Shown one piece after another: positions 28,470-39,011 of a DNA stretch of 64,000 bases. The translations under genes were made by a program, and so were the position numbers. Numbering within the stretch: position 1 is the first letter of the stretch; every line of letters begins with the position of its first letter. The notes beneath the pieces are model-generated. The model made no database searches. It saw only the letters and a list, made by a program, of their open reading frames with translations, and was not told the origin of the DNA. Source of the stretch: Rhizobium terrae (GTDB taxonomy: Bacteria; Pseudomonadota; Alphaproteobacteria; Rhizobiales; Rhizobiaceae); NCBI RefSeq assembly GCF_003425685.1, contig NZ_QJKM01000007.1:1-64000 (forward strand), in the 5' to 3' direction.

Positions 28470-28907
28470 ATGTTTGAGAAGGTCGCGGCCGCTTTTTCTC
28501 TTCCTCTCCCTATGAAGATGAGCCGGCTTTCCGATCTGGAGCGCTGGCTCCGGAAAAAGCTGGAGAGGCAAAGAGGGAGCACGGCTTTCCGACCAAATCA
28601 CCGCAAGCCCAGGCTGACGCCGGAGGAGGCCCGCCGCGATCATTGGCAGATGCTGCGGTTCATGGCTTTCCATGCGCTTGCGGGCGCCCTGATCGGCGCG
28701 AGCGTGGGTGTCGCCCTCATCCTGCTCGATATCGGCGGGCTTGGTTCCCAGGTCTTGCGTGCCGCCAATCCGGTTCTTCCGGTTCTGCTTGTGATCGTTC
28801 CCTTCGCCTCGATCTTTGCCGGGGCGGCCGCCGCCTCCGCGATCCTCACCCTGCCTTATGAAAAGAAATACCGCGACGACGAAGACGATCGCGATTCGGG
28901 AAACTGA
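28470..28907 (+). CDS. small membrane protein within the pcc operon
   Basis: A 145-residue protein with a basic N-terminal half (to about residue 65), two hydrophobic segments (about 66-88 and 100-130) and a very acidic tail (KKYRDDEDDRDSGN). This predicts an inner-membrane protein with both ends in the cytoplasm. It sits between the small unknown gene and pccA, separated by 3 and 4 bases. No family recognised. Confidence 0.7.
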   Translation: MFEKVAAAFSLPLPMKMSRLSDLERWLRKKLERQRGSTAFRPNHRKPRLTPEEARRDHWQMLRFMAFHALAGALIGASVGVALILLDIGGLGSQVLRAANPVLPVLLVIVPFASIFAGAAAASAILTLPYEKKYRDDEDDRDSGN

Positions 28908-28911
28908 TGTG

Positions 28912-30930
28912 ATGTTCAAGAAAATCCTGGTCGCCAATCGCGGCGAAATCGCCTGCCGGGTCATCAAGACGGCGAAGAAGATGGGCATCGCGACGGTCGC
29001 GGTCTATTCCGACGCCGACCGCGAGGCGCTGCATGTACGGATGGCGGACGAGGCGGTGCATATCGGTCCTGCCCCGTCGAGCCAGTCCTATATCGTCATC
29101 GACAAGATTCTGGATGCGATCAGGCAGACCGGCGCGGATGCGGTACATCCCGGCTATGGTTTTCTCTCCGAAAACGCCGCCTTCGCGGCCGCCTTGGAAA
29201 AGGTAGGCGTCGCCTTCATCGGTCCGCCGGTCGGAGCCATCGAAGCGATGGGCGACAAGATCACCTCGAAGAAGATCGCGGCGGAAGCCGGCGTCAACAC
29301 GGTGCCCGGCCACATGGGCCTGATCGAGGACGCCGACGAGGCGGTGAAGATCTCGGCCTCGATCGGTTATCCGGTCATGATCAAGGCATCGGCCGGCGGC
29401 GGCGGCAAGGGCATGCGGATTGCCTGGAACGATCGGGAAGCCCGCGAAGGTTTCCAGTCCTCCCGCAACGAGGCGAAGAACTCCTTCGGCGACGACCGGA
29501 TCTTCATCGAGAAGTTCGTCGATCAGCCGCGCCATATCGAAATACAGGTGCTGGGCGACCGGCACGGCAACACGCTTTATCTCGGCGAGCGCGAATGCTC
29601 CATCCAGCGGCGCAACCAGAAGGTCATCGAGGAGGCCCCGTCCTCCTTCCTCGATGACGAGACCCGGAAGGCGATGGGCGAGCAGGCGGTCGCGCTGGCG
29701 AAGGCGGTCGGTTATGTCTCGGCCGGCACGGTCGAGTTCATCGTCGATGGCAGCCGCAACTTCTATTTCCTCGAGATGAACACCCGCCTGCAGGTGGAAC
29801 ATCCGGTCACCGAACTGGTCACCGGTATTGATCTCGTCGAGCAGATGATCCGTGTCGCAGCCGGGGAGGCGCTGTCGTTCGGTCAGGACGACGTGAAGCT
29901 CCATGGCTGGGCGATCGAAAGCCGGCTATACGCCGAAGACCCCTACCGCAATTTCCTGCCTTCAATCGGCCGGCTCACCCGCTATCGCCCCCCCGCCGAA
30001 GGAACGAAGGACGACGGCACCGTGGTCCGCAACGACACCGGCGTTTTCGAAGGCGGGGAGATTTCCATGTATTACGACCCGATGATCGCCAAGCTCTGCA
30101 CCTGGGCGCCGGATCGGGAAAAAGCCATTGAGGCCATGGGCGCGGCGCTCGACGATTTCGAGGTGGAAGGCATCGGCCATAACCTGCCCTTCCTCTCAGC
30201 AGTGATGCAGCAGGAGCGCTTCCGCTCCGGCAAGCTCACCACCGCCTATATTGCCGAGGAATTTCCCGAAGGTTTTGCCGGTGTGCAGCCGGATAAGGCT
30301 GCCGCCCGGAAGCTCGCCGCCATTGCGGTGCTGGTCAACCAGGCGATTCAGGAACGGGCGGTGCAGATTTCCGGCACGATCGGCAACCACCGCCGCACGG
30401 TCGGGAAAGACTGGGTCGCGACGCTCGCAGGTTTCGAGGAGGCGGTTAGGCTTGAAATGTCCTCTGACGGCGCTTCCGTCGTTTTTGCCGACGGCACCCG
30501 GCTGTCCGTCGCAAGCGCCTGGCTGCCGGGGCAGAGCCACGCGGCCTTCCGCCTGGGCGGTCCGGAAAAGGCGAGCGAAGTCATGGGTGTGAAGGTGAAC
30601 CTGATCGGTTCCGCCATCCGGCTGCGCTGGCGCGGCATGGATGTGACGGCCCGGGTCCGTTCGCCGCGCGTCGCCGAGCTTTCGAGGCTGATGCCGGTCA
30701 AACTGCCGCCCGATACGTCGAAATTGCTGCTCTGCCCCATGCCCGGCGTCATCACGGGGGTCGCGGTCAAGGCGGGCGATGCGGTGGAGGCGGGCCAGAC
30801 GCTGGCGACGGTCGAGGCGATGAAGATGGAAAACGTGCTGAAGGCGGAGCGCAAGGGCATGGTGAAGCGCGTCGCTGCGGTGGTCGGCCAGAGCCTCGCG
30901 GTGGACGAACTGATCATGGAGTTCGAGTGA
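28912..30930 (+). CDS. pccA: propionyl-CoA carboxylase alpha subunit (biotin carboxylase + BCCP)
   Basis: A 672-residue subunit. The biotin carboxylase domain (about 1-450) has the N-terminal FKKILVANRGEIACRV, the ATP-grasp glycine loop KASAGGGGKGMRI and MNTRLQVEHPVTE. A linker (BT) domain follows, and a C-terminal biotinyl domain carries EAMKMEN with the biotinylated lysine at about 638. It carboxylates its own biotin, which then serves PccB. The ATG at 28912 matches the conserved family N-terminus; a longer frame from 28816 overlaps the membrane gene and is rejected. Confidence 0.96.
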   Translation: MFKKILVANRGEIACRVIKTAKKMGIATVAVYSDADREALHVRMADEAVHIGPAPSSQSYIVIDKILDAIRQTGADAVHPGYGFLSENAAFAAALEKVGVAFIGPPVGAIEAMGDKITSKKIAAEAGVNTVPGHMGLIEDADEAVKISASIGYPVMIKASAGGGGKGMRIAWNDREAREGFQSSRNEAKNSFGDDRIFIEKFVDQPRHIEIQVLGDRHGNTLYLGERECSIQRRNQKVIEEAPSSFLDDETRKAMGEQAVALAKAVGYVSAGTVEFIVDGSRNFYFLEMNTRLQVEHPVTELVTGIDLVEQMIRVAAGEALSFGQDDVKLHGWAIESRLYAEDPYRNFLPSIGRLTRYRPPAEGTKDDGTVVRNDTGVFEGGEISMYYDPMIAKLCTWAPDREKAIEAMGAALDDFEVEGIGHNLPFLSAVMQQERFRSGKLTTAYIAEEFPEGFAGVQPDKAAARKLAAIAVLVNQAIQERAVQISGTIGNHRRTVGKDWVATLAGFEEAVRLEMSSDGASVVFADGTRLSVASAWLPGQSHAAFRLGGPEKASEVMGVKVNLIGSAIRLRWRGMDVTARVRSPRVAELSRLMPVKLPPDTSKLLLCPMPGVITGVAVKAGDAVEAGQTLATVEAMKMENVLKAERKGMVKRVAAVVGQSLAVDELIMEFE

Positions 30931-31514
30931 GGATCTGCCGCAGGACGCAGGCGGACGAGGGCAGGAAACGGGGACGAAGTCGGGATGTCTCGTGATATGA
31001 ATCAAGGACTTGCTCGAAATTTCGGCCCTCATCGTCCCCGCGATCGTTTTGCATGCCATGCTGTGTCCGTCCCGCATCGGATACACCGGAAGGCGTTCCG
31101 GCGAGGCGGGGCCGGCGCGGGCGTTGAGGGTAGGACGCAGAACCTCATCGTCCGGGTCCGCGAAAGGATCGCGGCCATCGAGGGATCTCCTTGGCCTGGG
31201 TTTCGGCCCATGGAAATGTGCGGCGGCGGGTGAAACACCGCCGTCCTTTAAAACCCGTCGGAAACTGCGTCGACAAAGCCGCGCGGGAGCCGTCGGACGA
31301 GGCATCGGGTCGAGCCGGTGTCGTCCATTTCCAGCCGATCAGGCTGCGGGCATAAACCGCCGAACGGGGCGCTGAGAGGTGTCACCTATACTTAAAATAC
31401 AAGAGGCAGCTTTCAGCGCCCCGTCCGCCACATGCTTCGTCATCCTCGGGAGAGCGAAGCGAAAACCGAGGATCGCCAAGGGCGGACTCCGTCCCGCCGA
31501 AGGAGAAACGAAAC
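30931..31514. other. 584-base region without a convincing gene
   Basis: No reading frame here looks coding. A hairpin at 31220-31243 (CGGCGGGTG/CACCGCCG, one bulge) followed by TCCTTTAAAA could end the pcc transcript. A palindromic repeat lies at 31442-31473. No cobalamin riboswitch-like sequence was recognised upstream of the B12-dependent mutase. Confidence 0.5.
31442..31473. repeat. ATCCTCGG/CCGAGGAT palindromic repeat
   Basis: ATCCTCGG (31442-31449) and CCGAGGAT (31466-31473) form a perfect inverted repeat around an AGCGAAGCGAAAA loop. This CATCCTCGG...CCGAGGATC pattern recurs between genes in Rhizobiaceae genomes. Confidence 0.55.
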
Positions 31515-31725
31515 GTGAGATCAGGAAAATACTTTCTGCCGCCAACATGGCCCGGATCATTCGGCGGTCAGCCGCCGATGCCGGCCAGTCCGCGTTCGGA
31601 TGGTGTGCGGGCCGCCAATGCCAGGCTGCGCCTCGAGATCAGGGCCGCGATGGCGACAGGCGAAGCACTCATCGAGGCTATCCGGATGAGCGTTGAACAA
31701 TATGATCTGACAAAGGGAGAGACCG

Positions 31726-31736
<11 letters not shown>
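31515..31736 (+). CDS. possible 73-residue protein overlapping the mutase start
   Basis: A short frame beginning with GTG, with AGGAG nine bases upstream, ending 11 bases inside the mutase gene. The C-terminal half ([20 protein letters not shown] then [13 protein letters not shown]) looks helical and acidic; the N-terminal third is Pro/Gly-rich. Good initiation signals and coupling to the mutase argue for it, but no family was recognised and part of the upstream sequence belongs to a repeat. Confidence 0.4.
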
Positions 31737-33873
<2,137 letters not shown>

Positions 33874-33880
33874 AGGACGT

Positions 33881-33910
33881 CCGGCGGCGTGTGTCTTCCG
33901 CCGCCGCCGG
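33881..33910. terminator. hairpin between convergent mutase and SorC genes
   Basis: CCGGCGGCG (33881-33889) pairs with CGCCGCCGG (33902-33910). It lacks a T-run, so termination efficiency is uncertain, but its position between two convergent stop codons suggests a bidirectional terminator. Confidence 0.35.
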
Positions 33911-33936
33911 CAAATGCCTCAAAGGTCACAGGCAAA

Positions 33937-34875
33937 TCACGACACCCTCAGAACCGCACGCGCGCTGTCGGCATCGGTGATCAGGACGTTGACGAGGCCG
34001 CTTCGGACGACCGCCTGGAGAATCCTGTGCTTGTGGGCGCCGCCGGAAGCGACGATGCGGCAGCCGATCTTTCGGAAATCCTCCATCTCCGGCGACAGGA
34101 CCTGCCGGTTCAGCGGATGGTCTATCTCCTTGCCGGAAAGATCGAGATAGCGGCCCATCAGGTCGCCGACGGCGCCTGCCTTCTGAAGGATCTGCTCGTT
34201 CATGCCATGCGGCAGGCCGTAGCGTACCTGCAGCGACTGCTGCGACACGTCGCCGACGCTCAAATAAGCGACATCCACCTCGCAGATTTGCCGGAACGTG
34301 TGCTGGAATACCGCCTGGGAGATGATCGCATCCCGCGATTCGGGGCTTTCCGCATAGATCGGTGCCGCAAAATACCGGCATTGGGCGTTCAGCACCTGCG
34401 CGAAGCCGCGGACGATCTCGAACGTATTGATCTCCGAGCCATGCGTCAGCCCGCCCATCATCGAGCGCACCTTGATCTGGGGTTCGTTGAGCGAGGGCAT
34501 GTGCTGGATCGTCTCGCGCAGCGTCGAGCCCCAGCCGACGCCGATCGAAGCCGGTTTCTGTGTCTGGATCATCCGCCCGAGAAAGCCGGCGGCGCCGCGG
34601 CCCATCACCGAATGAAGCAGGGCCGGATCGTTCGGGCTCGGGACCACGACCGCATCCAGGAGGCCGAACCGGTCGCGCAGCTTCGCTTCCAGCTCGACGC
34701 TTTCGGCAAGTGGGGACTCGAAGCTGACCCTCACCACGCCCGTTTCCAGCGCTTCAGACAGGATTTCGTTCACCCGCCGCCGGGTGATGTTCATCCGCTC
34801 GGCGATCTGCTGCTGCGTCAGGCCTTCCACGTGATAGAGCCACGCCGCCCGCACCATCAATTCACGATGTTCCAT
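33937..34875 (-). CDS. SorC-family (DeoR-like) sugar-binding regulator
   Basis: A 312-residue transcription factor. The N-terminal helix-turn-helix is GLTQQQIAERMNITRRRVNEI (about 18-38). The effector domain follows, with GVGWGSTLRE and the IVASGGAHKHRIL anion-binding loop that holds a sugar phosphate in SorC proteins. It is divergent from the Ugp-like importer operon and probably controls it. It could respond to a phosphorylated sugar or polyol released by that pathway. Confidence 0.9.
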   Translation of the reverse strand: MEHRELMVRAAWLYHVEGLTQQQIAERMNITRRRVNEILSEALETGVVRVSFESPLAESVELEAKLRDRFGLLDAVVVPSPNDPALLHSVMGRGAAGFLGRMIQTQKPASIGVGWGSTLRETIQHMPSLNEPQIKVRSMMGGLTHGSEINTFEIVRGFAQVLNAQCRYFAAPIYAESPESRDAIISQAVFQHTFRQICEVDVAYLSVGDVSQQSLQVRYGLPHGMNEQILQKAGAVGDLMGRYLDLSGKEIDHPLNRQVLSPEMEDFRKIGCRIVASGGAHKHRILQAVVRSGLVNVLITDADSARAVLRVS

Positions 34876-34909
34876 TTTTCAGCCACCCGATATCATTTGT
34901 CACACTGAC

Positions 34910-34923
34910 GTAACATATGTAAC
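34910..34923. promoter_or_regulatory. candidate SorC operator
   Basis: GTAACATATGTAAC is a near-perfect dyad (core ACATATGT) in the 146-base gap between the SorC gene and the binding-protein gene. It lies 35 bases before the SorC start codon and 99 before the importer. No convincing Pho box was found in the same gap. Confidence 0.4.
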
Positions 34924-35021
34924 TTAACCCCGTCATGTCATGGCTAACCCAGACCGATGGAGATAGCCAGAACCGAAACAGGGCGGGTCATCTCACGACC
35001 CGGTTACCAAGGGATCGAAAC

Positions 35022-36347
35022 ATGGCTTCGACATATGTGAAATCGATAACCGGCCTTCTCGCCGCAGGCGCGCTGTTCTTCGGCGCGACGGGTGCTTCGG
35101 CCGCCGAACGCGTCAAGATCGAATGGTGGTACGCGATTTCCGGCAAGCTCGGCGAGACCGTCCAGCAGCTCATCGCCGACTTCAACAAGTCGCAGGACAA
35201 GTACGAGGTCGTCGGCACGTTCAAGGGCAATTACGAGGAGACGATGGCGGCCATGGTCGCCGCCTACCGCGTCAACCAGCAGCCGGCCATCCTTCAGTCC
35301 GCCGAGCGCGGTTTCATGACCATGCTGAATTCCGGCGCGATCATTCCGGTCGACCAGCTGATGGCGAAACAGGGCTACAAGGTCGATTGGAACGATTTCA
35401 TCAAGCCCGTCGCCGGTTTCTACATCGTCAATGGCAAGCCGGCGGCACTGCCCTTCAACTCCTCGACGCCGATCCTCTGGTACAATGCCGACGCCTTCAA
35501 GGCCGCAGGTTTCGACGCGCCGTCGAACACCTGGCAGGGCCTCGAAAAGCAGCTCTACGCGCTGAAGGAAAAGAAGGTCACCGATTGCCCGATGGCGCTC
35601 GCCGGCGACTTCCAGTGGAGCCTGATCGAAAACTATTCGGCGATCAACAACTATCCCTTCGGCACGAAAGCCAACGGTTACGCCGGCCTCGACACGGAAT
35701 TCGTCTACAACAAGACGGGCGTCGTCGGTCAGGTCGCGCGGCTGAAGAAATGGGTCGATGACGGCGTGCTGAAGATCGCCGGTCAGGGCGTGGCGCCGAT
35801 CAGCCTCTACACATCCGGCACCTGCGCCACCATCATCAATTCTACGGCCAGCCATTCGGCGGTGGAGGCGGATGCCAAGTTCAAGTGGAGTGCAGCCGTC
35901 ATGCCGCATGAGGAAGGCGTCCAGCCGAAGAACGGCACGATCGGCGGTGCGTCGCTCTGGGCCGTCAAGGGCAAGTCGGAAGAGGTGCAGGCCGGCGTCG
36001 CGGCCTTCTTCAACTACGTCGCCCAGCCGGCCGTGCAGGAATGGTGGAGCAAGTCGACCGGCTACGTTCCGGTGACCAACGCCGCCTATGTCAAGATGAA
36101 GCAGGAAGGTTATTTCAAGGATCATCCCACCCGCGAAATCGCCATCGAACAGCTGTCGCGCGGCGAACCGACCGACAATTCCCGCGGCTTCCGCTTCGGC
36201 AACCACAACCAGTCGACCGCCATCCTGATCGAGGAAATGCAGGCCGTCTGGACCGGCAGGAAGACCCCGCAGGAGGCGCTCGACTCATCCGTCAAGCGCG
36301 GCAATGAGATCCTGCGCCAGTACGAGAAGCTCCATGCCGGCAAGTGA
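35022..36347 (+). CDS. UgpB-like periplasmic binding protein
   Basis: Binding protein of 441 residues, close to the 438 of UgpB. It has a signal peptide (about 1-26, ending ATGASAAE), EWWYAISGKLGETVQQLIADF at the start of the mature part, and a C-terminal TPQEALDSSVKRGNEILRQYE helix as in glycerol-3-phosphate binders. The ATG at 35022 follows AAGGGA. First gene of an operon with two permeases and three phosphate-ester hydrolases, so glycerol-3-phosphate or glycerophosphodiesters are likely cargo. Confidence 0.88.
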   Translation: MASTYVKSITGLLAAGALFFGATGASAAERVKIEWWYAISGKLGETVQQLIADFNKSQDKYEVVGTFKGNYEETMAAMVAAYRVNQQPAILQSAERGFMTMLNSGAIIPVDQLMAKQGYKVDWNDFIKPVAGFYIVNGKPAALPFNSSTPILWYNADAFKAAGFDAPSNTWQGLEKQLYALKEKKVTDCPMALAGDFQWSLIENYSAINNYPFGTKANGYAGLDTEFVYNKTGVVGQVARLKKWVDDGVLKIAGQGVAPISLYTSGTCATIINSTASHSAVEADAKFKWSAAVMPHEEGVQPKNGTIGGASLWAVKGKSEEVQAGVAAFFNYVAQPAVQEWWSKSTGYVPVTNAAYVKMKQEGYFKDHPTREIAIEQLSRGEPTDNSRGFRFGNHNQSTAILIEEMQAVWTGRKTPQEALDSSVKRGNEILRQYEKLHAGK

Positions 36348-36351
36348 TGCC

Positions 36352-37323
36352 ATGAGATTGAGCGGGGGCGCGGCGACGCGCCTCCGTTTCCCGTTGCGGC
36401 GGAGCCTGGGCCTGGCTCTCGGGTCGTCGGAGGTGGGGCTCAAGGCCGCCCACTTCCGGCGGCCCTGGCTGGCGGCCGGGCTTCTTGCGCCGCAGCTGCT
36501 GATCCTGCTCTTCTTTTTCTTTATCCCGACCTACAAGGCGCTCTCGCTTGCCTTCGTGCAGGTGGATCCTTTCGGCGGCACGTCGATCTTCGTCGGCCTG
36601 GACAATTTCACCACACTGTTTTCGAGCCCGGAATACCGCGACAGCGCCATCCTGACGCTCTGGTTCACGCTGGTGCAGTGCGTCGTCACTCTGTTCATCG
36701 CCGCCCTGCTGGCTTTCGCCACAGACGTCGTCATCCGCGGCCGGGCGATCTACAAGGGCGTTATCCTGCTGCCTTACGCCATCGCGCCGGCGATCTCGGG
36801 CGTGCTCTGGGCTTTCCTCTTCAACCCGACCGTCGGACCGCTCGCCCATATGCTGCACGACCTGGGTTATGCCTGGGACCCGAACCGCCGGCCGTTCGAT
36901 GCGCTGCTCCTGGTCTCCGTCGCGGCGATCTGGAAACATGTCTGCTACGATTACATCTTCCTCGTCGCGGCATTTCTTGCCGTGCCGGCCTCGGTCATCG
37001 AGGCTGCGGCGATCGACGGCGCCCGGCCGGTCCGGCGATTCCTGACCGTCACCCTGCCGATGGCCGCGCCGACCGTCTTTTTCCTGGTCGTCATGAACTT
37101 CGTCTACGGCCTGTTCGAGACTTTCGGCATTATCGACACGATCACCCATGGCGGTCCGGCCGGCAGCACCAACACGCTGGTCTACAAGGTCTACCAGGAC
37201 GGTTTCCGGCTGCTCGATCTCGGCTCGTCCGCTGCCCAGTCCGTGGTGCTGATGGCGATCGCGGTGCTCTTCACCGTCCTGCAGTTCCGCGCAGTCGAGC
37301 GCAAAGTGAATTATCAGGTGTGA
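36352..37323 (+). CDS. UgpA-like ABC permease
   Basis: Inner-membrane permease of 323 residues with six core segments after an N-terminal extension of about 35 residues. The coupling loop is IEAAAIDGARPVRRFLTVTLPMAAP. The ATG at 36352 is four bases after the binding-protein stop; alternatives at 36304 and 36334 overlap that gene. Its TGA overlaps the next start codon. Confidence 0.9.
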   Translation: MRLSGGAATRLRFPLRRSLGLALGSSEVGLKAAHFRRPWLAAGLLAPQLLILLFFFFIPTYKALSLAFVQVDPFGGTSIFVGLDNFTTLFSSPEYRDSAILTLWFTLVQCVVTLFIAALLAFATDVVIRGRAIYKGVILLPYAIAPAISGVLWAFLFNPTVGPLAHMLHDLGYAWDPNRRPFDALLLVSVAAIWKHVCYDYIFLVAAFLAVPASVIEAAAIDGARPVRRFLTVTLPMAAPTVFFLVVMNFVYGLFETFGIIDTITHGGPAGSTNTLVYKVYQDGFRLLDLGSSAAQSVVLMAIAVLFTVLQFRAVERKVNYQV

Positions 37324-38246
37324 TGATGGTCGAACGGCATGTCTGGCTTTCCGTCTTCTGCCATGTGGTTCTGCTGGTCGGCGCCGCCGCGGTCTGCATG
37401 CCGCTCTATTTCGCCTTCGTCGCTGGTTCGCTGACGGTTGAAGACGTGCAGCAGGTGCCGTTCCCGCTCCTGCCGCGCGATCATTTCGTGCAAAATATCG
37501 TCACCGCGTGGAACGAGGGGGATTTCGGCCAGCTCTACATCAACTCGATCATCGTTACGGTGGGCATCGTGGTCGGCAAGCTGGTCGTGTCCATCATCGC
37601 CGGCTTTGCGGTCACCTATTTCCGCTTCCCCTTCCGCATGACGGCCTTCTGGCTGATCTTCATCTCGCTGATGCTGCCGGTCGAGGTGCGCATCATTCCG
37701 ACTTATGAGGCCGTGGCCGATGCCGGCGGTCCGCTCCGCTCCTTCTTCGAAGCGATCGGCCTGACGGGCTTGCTTGCGAACACCACCGGTTATCGGCTGG
37801 ACGCCGCGCTGCAATGGAACATGGTCAATACTTACAGCGGGCTGATCCTGCCGCTGATCGCTTCGGCCTCAGCGACCTTCCTGTTCCGCCAGTTCTTCCT
37901 GACGATCCCGGACGAGCTCTGCGAAGCCGCCAAGCTCGATGGTGCCGGTCCGATGAAATTCTTCTGGGACGTGCTGCTGCCGCTGTCGCGGGCGAATATC
38001 GCCGCCCTCTCGATCATCCTCTTCCTCTATGGCTGGAATCAGTATCTCTGGCCGCTGCTCTTCACCACCGAGAAGGGCATGTATACCGCGATGATCGGGC
38101 TCAAGGACCTGATTCCGGTGGCCGACGCCCGGCCGGCATGGAACATCGCCATGGCCGCCGCCTTCTTCGTCATGGCGCCGCCTGCAATCGTCATTCTCCT
38201 GATGCAACGCTGGTTCACCAAGGGCCTGGTGGATTCCAGCAAATAA
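37323..38246 (+). CDS. UgpE-like ABC permease
   Basis: Second permease, 307 residues (305 if the adjacent ATG at 37326 is used). It has six membrane segments and the coupling loop CEAAKLDGAGPMKFFWDVLLPLSRA, followed by LFLYGWNQYLWPLLFTT as in UgpE. Start overlaps the previous stop by one base. No ATPase gene follows within this operon. Confidence 0.9.
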   Translation: MMVERHVWLSVFCHVVLLVGAAAVCMPLYFAFVAGSLTVEDVQQVPFPLLPRDHFVQNIVTAWNEGDFGQLYINSIIVTVGIVVGKLVVSIIAGFAVTYFRFPFRMTAFWLIFISLMLPVEVRIIPTYEAVADAGGPLRSFFEAIGLTGLLANTTGYRLDAALQWNMVNTYSGLILPLIASASATFLFRQFFLTIPDELCEAAKLDGAGPMKFFWDVLLPLSRANIAALSIILFLYGWNQYLWPLLFTTEKGMYTAMIGLKDLIPVADARPAWNIAMAAAFFVMAPPAIVILLMQRWFTKGLVDSSK

Positions 38247-38258
38247 GAGGTATTTCCA

Positions 38259-39011
38259 ATGACCAACCCGATCATCGTCGGCCATCGCGGCGCCCGCAAT
38301 CTCTGGGCCGAGAACAGTCTTGCAGGTTTTCGCAACCTTCTCGGCCTGAAGGTGGAGGCCGTCGAATTCGACGTGCATCTGAGCAGCGCCGGCGAGCTTC
38401 TCGTCATCCATGACGCCACGCTTGACCGCACGACGGAGCGCACCGGCCGGATCAGCGATCTTTCCGCCGGCGAATATCGTTCCGTCATCCTCAAAGGCAC
38501 GGACGAGCGCATCCCGACCTTGGAGGAGGTACTGGAGATCTACGCGCCGACCGGCCTCGAACTGCATGTGGAGCTGAAGGCCGATGCCGACTCCAGGCCC
38601 TATGAAGGCCTGGAAGCCAGGGCAGCGGCCATGCTGGACCGTTTCGGCCTTGCCGGCCGCTCCTTCCTCACGAGCTTCAACGGCGATGTGCTGAAGACGG
38701 TCGGCGAAGTGGCGCCGCATATCCGCCGGCTCTCTTCGCTGAACCTCAAATCGGTCCAGCCGAAGGGTCTGCGGCAATCGGTCGAAACCATGTTGCGGGT
38801 CTCCGACGTGCTTGCCGTCGAAAAGGCGCTGCTCTTTGATGAATGGGAACTGCTGTCGGCGCTGATTCCCGCCGAAAAGCTCGGTGTCTGGGTACCGAAC
38901 GAGGCCGATGATCTCTCCGTCTGGCTGAAGCGGCCGCTCCGCCAGATCACCACCGACCGGCCGGACCTGGCGGTGAAGGCCCGCGAAGGACTGTTCGATG
39001 CCGCGCATTGA
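38259..39011 (+). CDS. glycerophosphodiester phosphodiesterase, UgpQ-like
   Basis: A 250-residue TIM-barrel enzyme splitting glycerophosphodiesters into an alcohol and glycerol-3-phosphate. The catalytic GHRGARN at 8-14 with EN, the metal-binding EFDVHLS and HDATLDRTT, and HVELKAD are all present. No signal peptide, so it acts in the cytoplasm on imported diesters, as UgpQ does. The downstream phosphatase starts 14 bases before its stop. Confidence 0.9.
   Translation: MTNPIIVGHRGARNLWAENSLAGFRNLLGLKVEAVEFDVHLSSAGELLVIHDATLDRTTERTGRISDLSAGEYRSVILKGTDERIPTLEEVLEIYAPTGLELHVELKADADSRPYEGLEARAAAMLDRFGLAGRSFLTSFNGDVLKTVGEVAPHIRRLSSLNLKSVQPKGLRQSVETMLRVSDVLAVEKALLFDEWELLSALIPAEKLGVWVPNEADDLSVWLKRPLRQITTDRPDLAVKAREGLFDAAH

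Noticed and set aside
31339-31560. 73-codon minus-strand frame (GRSPPLAILGFRFALPRM)
   Set aside because: It translates the dispersed CCGAGGAT palindromic repeat; such frames recur wherever the repeat occurs and are not conserved genes.
30931-31725. Possible cobalamin riboswitch before the B12-dependent mutase
   Set aside because: No B12-box-like conserved core was recognised; B12 riboswitches usually control synthesis and uptake genes rather than this mutase.
34876-35021. Possible Pho box upstream of the Ugp-like operon (TGTCAC and GTCATGTCATGG segments)
   Set aside because: Two 7-base direct repeats at 11-base spacing matching CTGTCAT could not be aligned.
36678-38246. Long frame suggesting a fused permease
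   Set aside because: The first 215 codons are a shadow of the UgpA-like gene; the real UgpE-like gene starts at 37323 with a stop/start overlap.
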